From Theristus sp. LFF4_11 (Eukaryota; Nematoda; Chromadorea; Monhysterida; Xyalidae), in NCBI GenBank assembly GCA_030248135.1, contig JASANC010004863.1:1-64000 (forward strand): 64,000 nucleotides of DNA, in the 5' to 3' direction. The notes beneath the pieces were generated by a model, which worked only from the letters and a program-made list of their open reading frames with translations, did not search any database and had not been told where the DNA came from. Of the stretch, positions 31,683 to 42,248 are shown one piece after another (the stretch's first letter is position 1; each line of letters opens with the position of its first letter). The position numbers were made by a program, and so were the translations under genes.

Positions 31683-32482
31683 CTGAAATTTAAACTTATT
31701 ATCATTAAATTGTCAGACAGTGGGTCAAATAGTAACCGACTACTAGCCGCGGACGTAATTTTTTATTGGCAAACATCTTATGTTATGAGAAAAATTATGC
31801 GGAGTGCTTTCTTCAAACTTGTCTTCTGTGGTTGTTCCTTGACATTTTATTATGCTCTCTGTTGCAAGAAAACCCAACATACACTGAAAAATCTCTTGGC
31901 AGTCATTTTTATATTGTGATTGCGATGTTTGATTTGAAAAAAATCATTTCATCCAGAAGTTTATTGTTTTAACTGGGGAAAATTTGCCGGGCCGTACTCC
32001 TCCGGGCCGTACTCCTCCGGGCCGGACTCGAACGGGCCGCAATGAGCAAGCCGCAATATTTAGAGGGTCAGAATTTTGAGGGCCACAATAGTATGTACAT
32101 CAACCAAGTCGACCAAACCATAAAACCAAGCAGCTTTTAACAAACCTGTTGTTCTGATATTGTGCAATCATGACGTCAACAATAAACCAAAATGCATGTT
32201 TTGAGTTCTAAGTTGTTTTTTTTCAATCGATCATATAAACGCCGATTCTGTGCCGTTTACAAAAATGTAAATCTCATGATCTGATCTGTTCTTGTTTTTT
32301 ATTTCAAATTGCTTGTTTATAGATTTCTCGCTTTCAAACCCGCTGACGAAAAACAGTGTTCTTTTCATTCAAAAATATAGCGCACGTTGAATTCAGAAAC
32401 AGTCAAATATATATTTTCCAACTTATCGCAACGAATCGGCGACAATATGTTAGCACATTTCAAAGGAGTTTGCACTTACATG
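31683..32482. other. Spacer downstream of gene 5
   Basis: No exon is visible. 31915-32097 is a G/C-rich repeat (CGGGCCGTACTCCTCCGGGCC...) shared with 42080-42248. The rest is A/T-rich and unassigned. Confidence 0.5.
31915..32097. repeat. Dispersed repeat with GGGCCGxACT motif, copy 1
   Basis: 'ttgcgatgtttgatttg...cagaagtttattgtttt...gaaaa...ACGGGCCG' matches 42080-42248 in order. Two tandem GGGCCGTACTCCTCC steps are present. The similarity suggests that the 3' flank of gene 5 and the flank of the truncated receptor copy share an insertion or a segmental copy. Confidence 0.55.
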
Positions 32483-32696
32483 TACAGTACACCTCACCTG
32501 GACAATATACATATACACAACCTAGCTGATTGGTTGGTTGCACACACGTGCAGTGTGCAGGTTCATGCATGCGTTCTGTGCAGGCATTGCTGTTGACGCG
32601 GAGTTTCCAAGAACGGAATGCATGCATCAATTGCACGTGTGTGCAACCAACCAATCCGCTGGTTGTATTTATTATCCAAATAAACAGTATGTACTT
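32483..32696. mobile_element. Diverged MITE A relative upstream of gene 6
   Basis: A large inverted structure: AACCTAGCTGATTGGTTGGTTGCACACACGTGCA at the left and TGCACGTGTGTGCAACCAACCAATCCGCTGGTT at the right. The core GCATGCGTTCTGTGCAGGCATTGCTG is shared with family A. It lies 230 bp upstream of the gene 6 start codon. Confidence 0.7.
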
Positions 32697-32922
32697 GTTA
32701 TGAAATTGAAGCATCATGTTACACATAAAATTCATCAATGCTTTACATTTTGCAGTGTTTTTATCTGCAGCAAAGATGTGGCTCACATTGTCAACATTGG
32801 CCACATGTTATTTGAACTGTTTGATTACTTTTTAAAGTTATTTGCTTTTCTGCCGAATCCGAAAAGCGGTAATCCGTACATTTTCATTAGTTTGAAATCA
32901 AAATACATGAATAAAAAAACCA

Positions 32923-35635
32923 ATGAAGCGGTCGCAAGTGGTCATTTTTTTGGCCAACTTTGTTTTGGCGTTTGTCAACTGCGCATCAGCATCAACGCTT
33001 GAGCACAAAGTTAATGGCAATAGAAATTCTTCAAGCCAACAGCAGAAGTTCATCCGGAACGCCACGATGGATAACATGAAAACACTTTTGCAAAGGTTAT
33101 TTCACGGTTACGACCGCCGAGTAGTGCCACTTCAACAACAACAAAACACGCTGAACGTGAAAGCGATGTTCGATGTTCCGGCATTGTTTGATGTGGTATG
33201 TTGTTTGTCATTTTAGCAAGCCAGAAAAACCTCGTTGATTTCGTACAAATTTTAACATGATATACATTACAGCTTTAGTGCAGAAAGTGTTTGTTGAACT
33301 GAGCAAACTTCTTGTAGCGTGACTTTAAAAACTCTTTATGATTGTCGTATTTTTAAATGGATTGTCTCTTTACCTAACAGTTGGGCAATAATTGTCTTCA
33401 GGATTCTGCTGAACAAGCAATCACACTGAGCCTAGTTACAGCACTGGTTAGTTTTCAGCTATGTAATGCATGCTTGTATGTCGTTGTGTTGTCCCACAGT
33501 AATTTTTATTTTAGTATGATCGAAAACAAAACAGTAAAAACTGCATAAGTAAATTTTTCATCATGAAAAACGTATGAGCACACACAGTGATACCAAATTA
33601 TTCTTTGAAAGTTTTTAGACATGGATAGATGAATCGTTGGTGTGGAATCCGTTAGATTTTGGAGGCATCGATCGAATTGTAGTGCCGACGCAAAATGTCT
33701 GGTTGCCAGTTATTGTTTGCAAAAATGCGTTGGTACCAATCTGGTCTATCTTTATTACAAAGCAAAATCTGTGTTACAAATGGCGACACGCCGTCATGTA
33801 TTTTTTTGTTTTTCTCTCTAAAAGCTAATTAAATTTAAAATTTTTCACGGTGTTCCCTAAAAAACAGAACAGGTTGCAAAAAAACGTTGCCGTTTTTTAA
33901 TGTTACAGAGTCAGACGGCAATCGTAATAAAAAGTTATATACTTTGTTTACCATATCTGCGTTCAAAATCAGAATCAAATCTGAGGCGACTGCGGACCGA
34001 TATGAGTCGACTGTTTTAGTGCTGAGCAATGGAAACGTGTCTTATTGGCCATCAGAAATTCTGAAGGCAAAATGCTTTATGGACGTCACGAATTTTCCCG
34101 AGGACAAACAGGCAACTTCCAAATTCTTATATAACTCGATTTTATTCTTAAAATAGTAAACAAAGTGAAACTTTTTAGCAAATAGGCTTCACGAAAAAGG
34201 AAAACTCTGAAAATTTCGCAGAACACAATGACTTTACATACAGAACTGCACCCTGATTTTTACTTCATGGATGCACAACTCATCGATGCTTCATCTGACG
34301 ATTCTCGAACCAATTAGTTTTCTCGCGGAAAGTTGTGCTAGAGTCGTCCATGACGGTGGGCATTTTTTTTCATCACGAAACTAAGAACTAACAAAAGAAT
34401 AATGTAAGTCATTGATAAACCGTTCGTTATTGCACCTCGTTTCGTAAATGGCTACTTTTGTTTTACTTTGCCCAGAATGGAGTCTAGACCAATGCACATT
34501 GAAGACTGTACCATTCGTGTACTACAACCCGTTGTTTGCTTACGACGAGGTTTACGTGTCACTTGGCTTGCGTCGTAAAGCGGGCTACTACGTGCTGACA
34601 CAACTGACACCGAGTGCAATGATCACGATGCTCACGATTATTGGACTATTCACGCCTGCTAGTCACGATAGAACAAGAACGGAAAAGGTTATATTAAAGA
34701 TGCCGAGAGAGGATAGTAACGTTTTGGCTCTTATTTTCAGTGGGTGTATCGATATATTGAATTTATGCATGTGCGTAATGAACAAAAATGCTCGATGTTC
34801 AAAAGTATGGCAACAGCATACCTCAACAAACCTCAAATAGTATTGTTTCATAAAACTGTTGAAAACACAAAGGTCACTCTTGGCCTCACAGCGCTGCTTG
34901 CAATGGCAGTCATGTTGATGGGCGTTACGGCAACGTTGCCGAAAAATTCGGCGCAGTTTCCCAAGCTCGGTCAGAATTAAATATTCTCCTCTCTTCTCAA
35001 GTTTTTTAGTAACATTGTAACTTTTGATTTGTAACATTCACTGTTTTGTCAGGCCGTTTTATAATTCTCGAGATGTCCGTGATTGCTGCTGGCACTTTTA
35101 TTTCGGCTATACTGATGTGGTTGCATGTTGCAGCAAGAAATGGAAATAGATGCCTTCGTGTTTCGATGATCAGACTTGGATTTTTTAACAAGGCAAATAT
35201 GAACTTTGACAAGAAGGCAACTATGGTTTGTTGTTTTCTACACTGCTATAATTTTACTTTTGTTGTTTCAACTAAACATCATTAGAAATCTACTCTGAAA
35301 TTAAAAAAAGTATTCGGATGTTAAGCATGTTAAGAGTTTGATTGCAGGAAACTGTGAAACCGTTTAATTCGCCAGTGATGCTTCAAAAGACGGTGCTTTA
35401 AATTGAATTGGTTGGTTTTTTTAATTTGCAGAGTTCAAATAACCTAATTCTTAGCGTTTTTTAGCCATTGGATGATTTGACCAAGTCGATGCGTTTGGTG
35501 GAGAAACTAATTCAGCAAAATGAAGAAGACGGAAAGATTGAACATGCGAGCAAAGAATTCGTGCATTACTTAGATGTGATCATGTTGGTGGCATTCATGT
35601 GCGGCAACTTTGTGCTGTCATTGTTTTTTATTTGA
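32923..35635 (+). CDS. Receptor gene 6: nAChR-like Cys-loop channel subunit, two odd splice sites
   Basis: Exons: 32923-33195, 33402-33446, 33619-33728, 33973-34111, 34244-34355, 34476-34687, 34873-34969, 35053-35225, 35348-35392, 35465-35635 (458 codons). Signal peptide MKRSQVVIFLANFVLAFVN, LFHGYDRRVVPLQQQ, DSAEQAITLSL, loop D SLVWNPLDFGG, Cys-loop C177-C191 and loop B TSWMHN with Trp. Loop C is VYYNPLFAYDEVYVS, close to a nicotinic loop C but without CC. M1 is YYVLTQLTPSAMITMLTI; M2 follows TEK. Oddities: loop A is WLPVIVC (Val for the near-invariant Asp). The donor after 34111 is GC rather than GT. The M3-M4 loop exon must end at 35392 (gtgctt), because extending it to 35413, the position equivalent to the gene 7 donor, reads into a TAA at 35399. 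Confidence 0.82.
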
Positions 35636-35660
35636 AGATCTTTGGAACTTGTTTACACAA
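35636..35660. other. Start of the 6-kb repeat-rich spacer after gene 6
   Basis: From here to 41617 no intact receptor exon is present. The interval is filled by a fold-back element, a three-unit repeat, SINE copies, an LTR remnant, an inverted duplication and a 522-bp satellite, each listed separately. Between 36780 and 37250 nothing was recognised. Confidence 0.6.
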
Positions 35661-36183
35661 GTTCGGAAAAATGCCCGAAGGGCATGAAAAAGACCAAATA
35701 TTAGTTCAGAATGACACAGATAGAAAAGTGTGACACAAGGATTTTCACAAGATCAAACATTTTATTAAACGTGTGTGAACTGGAAAGTTACAAACTGAAA
35801 TAATATTTACGCCAATATCTTTTTTGTCATTCTCAAGGAAGGCACAATCTCTGTACGAATTTTATCTCACTTCATTTGATGCTGCAAAAAATCATTTGCT
35901 GCTGTGAACATGCTCTTTTTATTTGTGAATACTGTATCAAATCAAATATGGTGTTTGCGGGCTGAACCCTTTTACGATGAGTGCGGTCACAACCGGAGCC
36001 AGTGCCTTGAAATGACAAAAATATATTGACGTAAATATTATTTCAGTTTGTAACTTTCCAGTTCACACACGTTTCATAAAATGTTTGATCTTGTGAAAAT
36101 CCTTGTGTCACACTTTTCTATCTGTGTCATTCTGAAATAATATTTGGTCTTTTTCATGCCCTTCGGGCATTTTTCCGAACTTG
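35661..36183. mobile_element. Fold-back MITE with ~155-bp inverted ends
   Basis: The left arm 35661-35815 (ACAAGTTCGGAAAAATGCCC...) is repeated inverted at 36030-36183. Each arm carries the internal hairpin ATGCCCGAAGGGCAT and the block CACAAGGATTTTCACAAGATC. The loop of about 215 bp has no coding potential. No target duplication was clear. It starts 25 bp past the gene 6 stop codon. Confidence 0.88.
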
Positions 36184-36212
36184 TCTTTTTCTTTTATATC
36201 TCAAAGAGTTTA

Positions 36213-36630
36213 TAGGGTTTTAGCTTATCAGACGCAGCATAGTCGACTGCAATGGTTTCTGTTGCATTTGTACTCAGAGCAAGGATTTTTAGGAGCAAAC
36301 CCTTCCGTACACCGTTTTCAACCCAGGCACGGGTTAATATCAGTTTTTCGCTAGTTTTTCGCTATTTTGCACCTAAACTATAGCCTATCAGACGCAGCAT
36401 AGTTGACTACAATGGTTTCCGTTGCATTTGTAATCAGAACAACGTTTTTTTAGGAGGAAACCCTTCACGGGGACCCTTGTCAACCCAGGCACGGGTTAAT
36501 ATCCGCTTTTTGTTATTTGGCACCTAAACTATAGCCTATCAGACGCAGCATAGTCGATTACATGGATACCGTGGAATTTGAAATCAGAACGTTTTTTAGG
36601 AGGAAACCCTTCCGGGGACCCTTTTCAAGC
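36213..36630. repeat. Three diverged tandem units of about 155 bp
   Basis: Units begin at CTTATCAGACGCAGCATAGT (about 36224), 36384 and 36535. Each carries GGAGCAAACCCTTCC/GGAGGAAACCCTTC, and the first two CCCAGGCACGGGTTAATATC. The third unit is cut short near 36630. Confidence 0.8.
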
Positions 36631-36634
36631 AGTC

Positions 36635-36780
36635 TCATGCACGACGCGGGAATTCAAAATTGGTAAACGGATCCGAGTCCCTTAAATAAGGCCGAGTCAC
36701 CAAGCTATTCTGCATTACCGCATAAAGATTGAAACTAGTTTCCTTTCACGTCCACAACCGCATTGAGTCTTAAAGAAAAG
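36635..36780. repeat. Dispersed repeat (GACGCGGGAATTCAAAA family), copy 3
   Basis: 'tcatgcacgacgcgggaattcaaaattgg...gatccgagtcc' matches copies in gene 1 (3235-3395) and gene 3 (21918-22090), with the following 'cataaagattgaaact' also shared. Confidence 0.6.
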
Positions 36781-37250
36781 ATAATAGTCTATGACAACAT
36801 GGACTGTACCACCTGCCCATAAAGTGGAAGCTGACAAAGTATTTTTTTACACAACTTCACAACTGTGCACATTTTCCAAACGGCTAGAATTTTGTGTGAT
36901 TTTTGTCTGAATCAGTGATGCTCCTCCAACTGAACAATTCATCACCCACACAACTTGCAGTTCTCAACATCGCTAATTTTCCAAACGAATTTCTTCAAAC
37001 AAAAACTCAAAAAAAACCCGGGTAGCAGAACACCAACCGAAAACTTGTAATAAAAGTTTTTGTATCCGCCCTCCAGCAAGTAGATCTCCGGGTAGAACAA
37101 CGTCGGGTACCGTTGCCGATTAACCGCTCTGTCTCGTTTGCGCAAGGCGCGGGACCTGAAATGACGGTTTTCTGTTGAAAAAAATCGTTTTTACACCACT
37201 TTTTACACTATTCATGAGTAACAATGCCACATTATTCGAACGATCAGTGA

Positions 37251-37406
37251 ATTTAGGCGATGTCTTTATCTAGGGCTAGCCCAGAAATGCGTACAGAGAA
37301 CGCCGTCAAGTTGGGCGCCCAGTCCATCGCCTAAACACCCCTCAGTGGCGCTCGAACCCCTGAACACTGGAGTCCTTAACGCGCTAGAACCGAGGCCACG
37401 AGGCTG
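37251..37406 (-). mobile_element. tRNA-derived SINE, copy 1
   Basis: Read on the minus strand it starts with a tRNA-like head (CCTCGTGGCCTCGG..., box B-like GGGGTTCGAGCGCC), then GAGGGGTGTTTAGGCGATGG. A tail follows: GACGGCGTTCTCTGTACGC, TTTCTGGGCTAGCCCT and ACATCGCCTAAATTC. The tail matches the + strand copy at 60938-61102 almost motif for motif. Confidence 0.75.
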
Positions 37407-37476
37407 ACGATGTCGAACGCAAGCCATTCGTGGTGCGAAACACAAGTTAAAGAATTCCAAATCAGCAACAAAGAGA

Positions 37477-37554
37477 ACCCTCGTGGCCTGGTGGTAGTGC
37501 GTTAGACTACAGTCTGTGCGCTCGGGGGATCGAGCCCCGCCGAGGGGTGTATAG
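37477..37554 (+). mobile_element. tRNA-derived SINE, copy 2 (head; interrupted by an LTR element)
   Basis: ACCCTCGTGGCCTGGTGGTAG carries a good box A (TGGCCTGGTGG), and GGGGATCGAGCCCC a good box B. The ends CCCTCG/CGAGGGG can pair as an acceptor stem. The sequence breaks after GTGTATAG at the LTR element and resumes at 39103 with TATAGGCACTTAATGACAG, which in copy 3 directly follows the head. The anticodon arm pairs poorly, so it is not a functional tRNA gene. Confidence 0.75.
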
Positions 37555-39107
37555 AGCAAGAAAGCAAGTTTACAACCTAATTACTGTGTGTGATCATTAT
37601 TGTTAATTATCTGATGTGTTCTATATATTGTAAGTCTTATTCTCTATGGACTGGTTTTGACCATTAAAACGGTTTTCGTAGCTCTCGTCTCTGGGTGCAT
37701 CTTTTTAGTTACAGAGTTGTTGGCGAATTACAAAATTGTCCACCATCGAACTACTCCGAAGTCACACACATCAAATGGGCTTGTCGAACGCGCGATTCGT
37801 ACCCTGCAAACGACATTGAGTCGTCAACTGATCGATAGCAATCGTCCACCTGATCAGTGGGTGCAGCTACTGCCGAATGCGGTGGCCGCGTACAATCAGA
37901 CAGTGCATAAAACGCTCAATGTCACTCCGTTCGAAGTTCACATGGGCACTAGATACAGCACCGCTTCGACCGAATTCGAAAATCGGCCGAAGCTACACGA
38001 GTTCTATGACGCAGTCAACCAAGAGACGATTAGAACTCAGGAAAAAGCAAAGGGGCAGACGTGGTTTAACAAAAACGATAACCAATTTCAAGTCGGTGAA
38101 GCTGTGTGGATTAGGGATGATGCAGCCAAGCAGGGCAAAAAGAATAAGTTGCAAGCGACACACCCTTTGTTTGGCAAAATTCATCGCATCATTCCGCCAA
38201 AGTCGGTCGAGCTTCAATTAGAAGATGGCAAAATCATAAAACGACCGCTTACAGATGTGACACGACATGAAGACGAGCGGAAAATAAGAAGTTTGAATAT
38301 GTGGCAGAGGGAAGGAAGCCAATCAGGAAATGGTACAGTCACGACTGAATTGATGGAATGGACACAAAAGCAAGAGAACGGCAGCAAGGATAGTTCAGTC
38401 GCCAGTAGTGTGTTTCCCGTCTGTCATTGTTCTGCTACTACCCCGTCCGAAGCAGTCATCATGAGCCGATTTCATCCGTACCAAAACAGAGACAAAGACT
38501 CCAAGCAAGAGTTCTATCAGCGGCGTCAGCGAGGCCAGCTCACCACTGCTGTGGCATCCCTCAGCAAAACCGCCGAACTGCTGATGGCGGTCAATGTCAA
38601 GCAACAGGAAAAGCTAGAAAATCGAGACCATCAGCGTGAGCAGCACGGCCGTGAACGACAGGCGAACTTCAAGCGCTTTCACTGGAACAGGAATCGTCCG
38701 GGAAAGAACGCGCGTGAATCTTTCATGCAACAGAAACGAGATGCCAAGGAGCAAGCGGCTGGTCATGGGAATAAGACAACGGCTGAAGCGACCGTTTCGG
38801 GGCAGTCGACGGATGAGCGCTATGGCGGCTCTGTTCAGTCAAGCCGCGAGAACGGACATGAGGCAATGCAGCAGCAGTGAGCTGTGACGTGAGATGGCAT
38901 GTGCTACCAGAGTTGATGAGAGTGATTTTCTACCAAAGTTTTGCAGGGAGAAGCAAGAAAGCAAGTTTACAACCTAATTACTGTGTGTGATCATTATTGT
39001 TAATTATCTGATGTGTTCTATATATTGTAAGTCTTATTCTCTATGGACTGGTTTTGACCATTAAAACGGTTTTCGTAGCTCTCGTCTCTGGGTGCATCTT
39101 TCTATAG
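37550..39107 (+). mobile_element. Internally deleted LTR retrotransposon with 151-bp LTRs
   Basis: The block 37555-37705 (AGCAAGAAAGCAAGTTTACA...GGGTGCATCTTT) is repeated directly at 38952-39102. The pair is bounded by a 5-bp TATAG duplication (37550-37554 and 39103-39107). The target is a SINE copy. The internal part is only 1.25 kb and keeps just the C-terminal half of the integrase and a downstream basic region. gag, protease and RT are gone. The near identity of the LTRs suggests recent insertion. The ends are AG...TC rather than the usual TG...CA. Confidence 0.85.
37708..38880 (+). pseudogene. Ty3-type integrase C-terminal half plus basic region
   Basis: An open frame that enters from the left LTR. 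The integrase part has SHTSNGLVERAIRTLQTTL, where the Glu corresponds to the third residue of the D,D-35-E triad, then AVAAYNQTVHKTLNVTPFEV and a small C-terminal barrel (FQVGEAVWIRDD...). The first two catalytic Asp are missing. After about residue 235 the protein becomes Gln/Arg/Lys-rich with many RE/RQ pairs and no recognisable domain. It is a retrotransposon relic, not a host gene. Confidence 0.85.
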
Positions 39108-39132
39108 GCACTTAATGACAGAGAAAACTCGA

Positions 39133-39359
39133 CCATACCGGAATCGTATGGGTCGGATTTGAAAGGGCGGCAATGAGCGGGTAGCTCTTTAGGGTAGCAA
39201 CTCTTTAGGCCGCAATTAAACACACTGAGTTATGCAAAATCACTAGACTATTCTTAATGCGTAGCTAGCTGCCTATGAATATTGGTAAAAAAGAAAATGA
39301 TGTAATTGTATGGTATATTTTCCAACCGAGTTTAGGAAATTGCGCCGAATTTTTGGGCA
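39133..39359. repeat. Left arm of a 227-bp inverted repeat carrying receptor exon sequence
   Basis: Reverse complement of 41638-41863. The inner end (39328-39359, minus strand) is the 3' part of the receptor M2 exon and its splice donor, and the next part is the start of the following intron. This arm keeps CCTAAACTCGG (Pro-Lys-Leu-Gly, as in intact genes). The right arm has CCTACACTCGG. Confidence 0.85.
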
Positions 39360-41345
39360 GTCCTAGTCTGAGCTTGGTTAAACGTTATTTCAATGAGACA
39401 ACAAGTTGGCTTTATGATAGCATAGATTTTACACAGAAAGAAAGCTTGGCATGTTTTCTGGAGTCTTTTTAAAGTCGGTAAATGGGCACTTTTTGGTGTC
39501 ATTTTGAGTTTCCGTGTTACTACCGTCTCATAAGTCCTAGTCTGAAGCTGGTTAGAGTTTAAAACAATCTGGGAGAGCAACCTGCCGTTAGTGCTGGGCA
39601 CTTGGATTTTTAAAATTCTACATTAGACGTTTTCTAAGATCTTTGGAACACCTGTAAACAATGGAATTTTGCGAAATTTTGAAATGTGTTGTGCGCGGCA
39701 CTCACACAGGTCATAGTCTGAGTCCGGTTTTATTTTTTTCAGTTGCGTACACGTCCGCAGTATATCGCTATCCATTTTGTTTTTTTATTTGAAGAGTCTA
39801 TATTTTTCTGGATTTTTTTATTTTTTGTGCGAGGGGTATTTTCGACGAAATTTAGCAATCTCGACAGAGCAGCAGTGAAACCAGTCCTAGTCTTAGCTTG
39901 GTTGGACGTAATTTAAATGAGACAACAAGTTGGCTTTATGATAGAATAGATTTGACACAAAAAGAAAGTTTGGCTTGTTTTATGGAGTCTTTTTAAAGTC
40001 GGTAAATTGGCGCTTTTTGGTGTCATTTTGAGTTTCCGTGTTGCTACCGTCACATAAGTCCTAGTCTAAACCTGTTTAGCATTTAAAACAATGAGGGAAC
40101 AACCTGCCGTTAGTTGTGGGCACTTGGATTTTTAAAATTTCACATAAGACGGTTTCCGGAGATTTTTCAACATTTGAAAAATGAGCAATTTTGCAAAATT
40201 TTGAAATGTTTTGTGCGCGGCACTCACACAGATCGTAGTCTGAGCCCGGTTTTAATTTTTTCAGTTGCGTACACGTCCGCAGTATATTGCTATCTAATTT
40301 GTTTTTTTTTTATTTGAAGAGTCTATATTTTTCTGGATTTTTTTATATGTTTTGTGCGAGGGGTATTTTCGACGAAATTTAGCATTCTCAACAGAGCGGC
40401 AGTGAAACCAGTCCTAGTTTGAGCTTGGTTGGACGTCATTTCAATGAGACAACAAGTTGGTTTTATGATAGAATAGAATTGACACAAAAAGAAAGCTTGG
40501 CATGTTTTCTGGGGTCTTTTTAATGTCGGTAAATGGGCATTTTTTGGTGTCATTTTGAGTTTCCGTGTTACTACTGTCTCATAAGTCCTAGTCTGAAGCT
40601 GGTTAGAGTTTAAAACAATGTGGGGGCAGCCGTTAGTGCTGGGCACTTGGATTTTCAAAATTTTACATTAGACGTTTTCTGAGATCTTTGGAACACCTGG
40701 AAACAATGGAATTTTGTGAAATTTTGACTTGTTTTATGCACGGCACTCACACAGATCATAGTCTAAGCCCAATTTTATTTTTCTCAGTTGCGCACACGAC
40801 CGCAGTATATCGCTATTTACTTTGTTTTTTTATTTGAAGAGTCTATATTTTTTTGGATTTTTTTAAATTTTTTTGTGCAAGGGGTGTTTTCGACGAAATT
40901 TAGCATTTTCGATAGAGCGGCAGTGGAAACAGTTCTGGTCTGAGCTTGGTTGGACGTCATTTCAATGAGACAACAAGTTGGCCTTATGATAGAATAGATT
41001 TGACACAAAAAGAAAGCTTGGCATGTTTTCTGGAGTCTTTTTAAAGTCGGTAAATGGGCACTTTTTGGTGTCATTTTGAGTTTTCGTGTTACTACCGTCT
41101 CATAAGTCCTAGTCTAAACCTGGTTAAGGTTTAAAACAATGTGGGAGCAACCTGACGTTGGTGCTGGGCACTTGGATTTTCAAAATTTTACATAAGACGT
41201 TTTCTGGAGACTTTTGAACGTTTAAAAAATGAGCAAATTAGCAAAATTTTCAATTGTTTTGTGCGCGGCACTCACACAGGTCATAGTCTGAGCCCGGTTT
41301 ATTTTTTTTTTCAGTTGCGCACACGTCTCTAGCACGTTGTTATCT
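39360..41345. repeat. Satellite with ~522-bp unit, four copies
   Basis: Units start near 39360, 39886, 40411 and 40930 with AGTCCTAGTCTGAGCTTGGT. Recurring landmarks are GAGACAACAAGTTGG, AGTCGGTAAATGGGCAC, GCGCGGCACTCACACAG and GTACACGTCCGCAGTATAT. The minus-strand open frames in each unit (for example 39332-39601 and 40323-40658) are parallel because the unit repeats; they are not genes. It fills the space between the two inverted arms. Confidence 0.92.
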
Positions 41346-41617
41346 ATTTTGTTTTTTTTGTAACCCAACTATGTTTTTTTTTAAATAAAACAATTTAAAA
41401 AATCAAGGCTATTTTTCTTTAAAAATCGGTTTTTTAGCCAAAAGTAATAATTATTTTGGACCATAAAAGTTTTTATGGCCGAAAACGAATTTTTTGTCCC
41501 CGTGCGATCATTTTGAGTGGTCGATGACCCAATTTGACCGATGTAGGCGCAAAAAAAGCTATGGCCCGCATCATGGCAACATTCTCGTTTCGTCAGTGAC
41601 GGGACCCTGGTTATTTC
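41346..41617. other. Junction region between satellite and truncated receptor copy
   Basis: A/T-rich sequence with a local inverted pair (TTTTTAGCC...GGACCATAAAAGTTTTTATGGCC). It has no match to receptor M1 or the first half of the M2 exon, so the receptor copy really begins at about 41618. Confidence 0.5.
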
Positions 41618-41637
41618 ATGAGCGTTACGGCGACCTT

Positions 41638-41863
41638 GCCCAAAAATTCGGCGCAATTTCCTACACTCGGTTGGAAAATATACCATACAATTACATCATT
41701 TTCTTTTTTACCAATATTCATAGGCAGCTAGCTACGCATTAAGAATAGTCTAGTGATTTTGCATAACTCAGTGTGTTTAATTGCGGCCTAAAGAGTTGCT
41801 ACCCTAAAGAGCTACCCGCTCATTGCCGCCCTTTCAAATCCGACCCATACGATTCCGGTATGG
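41638..41863. repeat. Right arm of the 227-bp inverted repeat
   Basis: Pairs with 39133-39359. It runs from inside the M2 exon of the truncated receptor copy, across the splice donor, into its intron and ends at CCGGTATGG. The arms are about 2.3 kb apart. Confidence 0.85.
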
Positions 41864-42079
41864 CAACTTTTCTCTGGCAAATCACCTTTAGTGATTTTTT
41901 TGTAATCTGTGATGAATCCAAAGATAAACAAAACGTAAAAACAATTTAAAAAAAAACTCAAGTTTCCGACGTGTCTTTGTATAAGAGGCATGGCTTATGA
42001 GACCTACAACAACTTTGCTTGATTTCAGGATTAGATTTGGCTGAAGCTTATTTTTATTTTGCAGTCATTTTGTATCTGC

Positions 42080-42248
42080 GATTGCGATATATGATTTGCG
42101 AGAAATTGCGAGAAAAAAATCCTTTCAGCAGTTTATTGTTAGTGTTAGGGAAAACTCAGCGAACGGAGCTGGAGTTCTTTGCGCGGAAATCGAACGGGCC
42201 GGAACTGTTCGAGTTGGAATTTTGCAGGCCGTAATAGTACAGGGTGTG
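42080..42248. repeat. Dispersed repeat with GGGCCGxACT motif, copy 2
   Basis: Collinear with 31915-32097: GCGATTGCGATATATGATTTG, CAGCAGTTTATTGTT, GAAAACTCAGC, AACGGGCCGGAACT and AATTTTG.AGGCCGTAATAGTA. It lies 60 bp before the M3 exon of the truncated receptor copy. Confidence 0.55.

Noticed and set aside
37477..37554. Functional tRNA gene
   Set aside because: A and B boxes are present, but the anticodon arm does not form a proper stem and 7-nt loop with T33, and the same head continues into a SINE tail at other loci.
37657..38880. 407-codon frame as a host gene
   Set aside because: The first part is the C-terminal half of a Ty3-type integrase between two 151-bp direct repeats with a TATAG duplication; it is a retrotransposon remnant.
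39332..41074. Several similar minus-strand frames (TPKSAHLPTLKR... type) as a small gene family
   Set aside because: They repeat because the 522-bp satellite repeats; no start context, domain or splice partner is present.
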